Positions 40,278 to 40,382 of a DNA stretch of 40,382 nt are shown in pieces (position 1 is the first letter of the stretch; the number at the start of each line of letters is the position of its first letter). The notes beneath the pieces were generated by a model. That model ran no database searches, had not been told where the DNA came from, and worked only from the letters and a program-made list of their open reading frames with translations. The position numbers and the translations under genes were made by a program. The DNA is from Comamonadaceae bacterium (GTDB lineage Bacteria > Pseudomonadota > Gammaproteobacteria > Burkholderiales > Burkholderiaceae_C), in contig CANBUY010000019.1 of the NCBI GenBank assembly GCA_947372745.1, forward strand, positions 1 to 40,382, written 5' to 3'.

Positions 40278-40382
40278 CCCCCGTATTACAGATCTAGAGG
40301 GCTGGTTGGCTGCCCTGGCCCGACCTGCGGCCTTGATGGAATTGGGCGTTTTGCTGCTTTGCGGTGGCTTGGCTTGGGCCTT
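40270..40382 (+). CDS. N-terminal fragment of a membrane protein, possibly an MscS-family channel (partial, cut by window end)
   Basis: ATG 40270 overlaps the deacetylase stop by 8 nt and opens MSDPRITDLEGWLAALARPA, followed by a hydrophobic stretch LMELGVLLLCGGLAWA, which looks like the first membrane span. Only 37 residues are visible. From memory, MscS-type channel genes often follow this deacetylase-family gene in Comamonadaceae, but the visible part is too short to prove it. Confidence 0.5.
   Translation, partial: MSDPRITDLEGWLAALARPAALMELGVLLLCGGLAWA

Noticed and set aside
1-40382. CRISPR arrays, tRNA or rRNA genes, intact IS elements or prophage
   Set aside because: No regularly spaced direct repeats, tRNA-like cloverleaf, rRNA segment, transposase or phage structural gene was seen on either strand.

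Overview
The window is a stretch of bacterial chromosome from a betaproteobacterium, most likely a member of the Comamonadaceae (Rhodoferax/Polaromonas-like). This rests on protein sequence style and on the order carB-greA-DUF4149-yhbY-rlmE-ftsH-folP-glmM, which I know from Burkholderiales. Species cannot be fixed from sequence reading alone. There is no rRNA, tRNA, CRISPR array, intact IS element or prophage.

Layout. Positions 1-8114 are conserved housekeeping: the carB 3' half, greA, a small membrane protein, yhbY (reverse), rlmE, ftsH, folP and glmM. In the Burkholderiales order I remember, pstSCAB-phoU-phoBR lies between glmM and ppk. Here that interval holds a GNAT protein, a TetR-controlled adaptor/permease/ATPase efflux set joined by 4-nt overlaps (8721-12420), and an OlsB-type acyltransferase (12568). 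Pho-box-like repeats stand before the acyltransferase and before ppk (13533), which is followed by sixA. A lysine/alanine-rich histone-H1-like protein with a probable ribbon-helix-helix end is on the reverse strand at 16130-16801. A run of five small redox/detoxification-type genes (16963-21126) leads to tex and comEC. A circularly permuted ATP-grasp/alpha-E pair follows (26265-28777), then a decayed type I restriction hsdR remnant.

The most interesting locus is 29377-33582. Four tightly packed genes encode an FAD/NAD(P) oxidoreductase, a membrane-anchored FAD/[2Fe-2S] reductase, a small membrane protein with two His pairs each 14 residues apart (probable diheme b cytochrome), and a membrane-anchored c-type cytochrome with eight CXXCH motifs. 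Together they could carry electrons from NAD(P)H across the inner membrane to a periplasmic multiheme wire. A strong terminator shared with convergent yebC closes the operon.

The last part holds yebC, an isoquinoline-1-oxidoreductase-like molybdenum hydroxylase pair, a serine-hydrolase remnant, a small secreted protein, mltB, a histone-deacetylase-like amidohydrolase and the start of a membrane protein cut by the window end.

A second theme is a degenerate interspersed repeat, core GCTATT-N5-AATAGC-TG, found inside five coding regions (DUF4149, GST-like, tex, comEC, mltB signal peptide). It is always in frame, and all same-strand copies use one reading frame. This looks like a protein-inserting palindromic element comparable in behaviour to the Rickettsia palindromic elements.
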